7,618 nucleotides of DNA, taken from contig CAYNAM010000115.1 in assembly GCA_964395065.1 (NCBI GenBank), forward strand, positions 1 through 7,618, given 5' to 3'. Shown here piece after piece: positions 6,905-7,618 of the stretch (within the stretch, counting starts at the first letter, position 1; each line of letters starts with the position of its first letter). A program made the translations under genes and the position numbers. Source of the stretch: Entomomonas sp964395065. GTDB taxonomy: Bacteria; Pseudomonadota; Gammaproteobacteria; Pseudomonadales; Pseudomonadaceae. The notes beneath the pieces are model-generated. The model did not search any database and was not told the DNA's origin. It worked only from the letters and a program-made list of their open reading frames with translations.

Positions 6905-6947
6905 TTTGTTATAGCTGATAGATGATTAATGTTGTATTTATAACAAA
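6905..6947 (+). repeat. 9-bp inverted repeat in the leader of the dehydrogenase gene
   Basis: TTTGTTATA (6905-6913) and TATAACAAA (6939-6947) are perfect inverted copies 25 bases apart. They lie between the pobA terminator and the next gene, where a promoter is expected. Hexamers resembling a -10 box occur downstream (TATAAA 6972-6977 and TAGAAT 6981-6986), but I see no convincing -35 box at the right distance. The repeat may be an operator; nothing else is recognisable in 6887-7021. Confidence 0.3.
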
Positions 6948-7035
6948 TGATGCTGTGCTACATTCAACCTCTATAAAAATTAGAATACTCAATATTTTAC
7001 TAATTAAATAAAAATAGCGTTGGAGAATAAATATA

Positions 7036-7618
7036 ATGATAATTAATGGTCAGACTGAGTTTTTAACTTTAATGGGAAATCCAATACGCAGTGTAAAATC
7101 CCCTATGATTTACAACCCTCATTTAAGGAAGCAAAATATTAATATGGTACTTATTCCTATTGAAGTTGAATCAGAAAACTTTGCTAATGTTTTTAAAGCA
7201 ATGACGCAAATTAATAACTTTAAAGGATCTTTGGTTACCATGCCACATAAGGTAGCTGCAATTACTTTAGCTGACGAGTTGAGTGTTACTGCACAAGTAG
7301 CAGGTTCTTGTAATGCTCTTAAACTATCAAGTGATGGTAAAGTGCTTGGTGATATGTTTGATGGTGAGGGATTTGTAAGAGGGATTAAACGCAAAGGTTT
7401 TGATCCAAAAGATAAAAAAGCCATTGTGATTGGCTCTGGTGGGGTTGGTCGAGCAATTGCAGCATCACTAGCCGGAGCAGGTGTTTCAACATTATGTTTA
7501 AGTGACCTTAATATTGACTCATGTAAGTCATTAGCAGAGCGCTTAAAAATACATTATCCTACATTGGAGGTTGTGCTTGGCCTAGAAAATGTGGGAGCAT
7601 ATGATCTTGTTGTAAATA
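7036..7618 (+). CDS. Shikimate/quinate dehydrogenase family protein (AroE-like, divergent), 3'-truncated by the window edge
   Basis: The first 194 residues of a shikimate dehydrogenase family enzyme are visible; the family has about 270 to 290. The ATG at 7036 has GGAGA at 7022-7026. Landmarks are GNPIRSVKSP at 14-23 (substrate site), VTMPHK at 67-72 with the catalytic Lys72, Asn93 in GSCNAL, GDMFDGEGF at 105-113 with the catalytic Asp109, and the Rossmann turn GSGGVG at 133-138. It departs from biosynthetic AroE: Val20 replaces the first of two substrate-binding serines, Met-Phe replaces Asn-Thr before Asp109, Leu66 replaces the Asn of NVT, and Asp157 follows the second Rossmann strand where AroE has an NADP-binding Asn-Arg pair. 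An acidic residue there points to NAD. A catabolic role, oxidising quinate or shikimate towards protocatechuate, fits the neighbours but is inferred. It probably has its own promoter, as a terminator precedes it. Confidence 0.82.
   Translation, partial: MIINGQTEFLTLMGNPIRSVKSPMIYNPHLRKQNINMVLIPIEVESENFANVFKAMTQINNFKGSLVTMPHKVAAITLADELSVTAQVAGSCNALKLSSDGKVLGDMFDGEGFVRGIKRKGFDPKDKKAIVIGSGGVGRAIAASLAGAGVSTLCLSDLNIDSCKSLAERLKIHYPTLEVVLGLENVGAYDLVVN

Noticed and set aside
7119..7424. Reverse-strand open frame of 101 codons opposite the AroE-like gene
   Set aside because: The forward frame carries the family motifs VTMPHK and GDMFDGEGF across the same bases, so the reverse frame is a by-product.

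Overview
The window holds most of a catabolic locus for protocatechuate and 4-hydroxybenzoate, and every gene reads on the + strand. The DNA is AT-rich, with intergenic regions strongly so. The proteins are of proteobacterial type: PobA closely follows the Pseudomonas enzyme as I remember it, and the order PDC hydrolase, dioxygenase alpha, dioxygenase beta, CHMS dehydrogenase matches the D-A-B-C part of the Comamonas pmd operon. A low-GC beta- or gammaproteobacterium is the best guess; I cannot name the genus.

Region 1 (1-3906) is a tight operon with gaps of 9 to 22 bases: a ligI fragment cut by the left edge, ligA, ligB, ligC and an aldo/keto reductase. LigAB opens the protocatechuate ring between carbons 4 and 5, LigC oxidises the semialdehyde to 2-pyrone-4,6-dicarboxylate (PDC), and LigI hydrolyses the PDC lactone to oxalomesaconate. 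The later hydratase and aldolase steps (LigJ and LigK type) are not in the window and probably lie upstream. The reductase is not a standard member of this pathway. A strong intrinsic terminator closes the operon.

Region 2 (3907-4229) is a 323-base intergenic stretch without a gene. It holds the terminator, a cluster of alternating ATATCT/AGATAT hexamers forming two tandem dyads, a plausible sigma-70 promoter, and an inverted repeat around its -10 box. It looks like a regulated promoter for the next two genes.

Region 3 (4230-6824) is a two-gene unit: an aromatic acid:H+ symporter of the PcaK type and pobA, 4-hydroxybenzoate 3-monooxygenase. Together they would import 4-hydroxybenzoate and convert it to protocatechuate for region 1. 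A perfect 18-bp hairpin with a T tract ends this unit.

Region 4 (6825-7618) has a 211-base gap containing that terminator and a 9-bp inverted repeat, then the first 194 codons of a divergent shikimate/quinate dehydrogenase family protein that runs off the right edge. Its position suggests that quinate or shikimate is a second feed into protocatechuate. Overall this is a recognisable pathway in a compact arrangement; the less explained parts are the promoter architecture, the reductase and the divergent dehydrogenase. No RNA genes, CRISPR arrays or mobile elements were seen.
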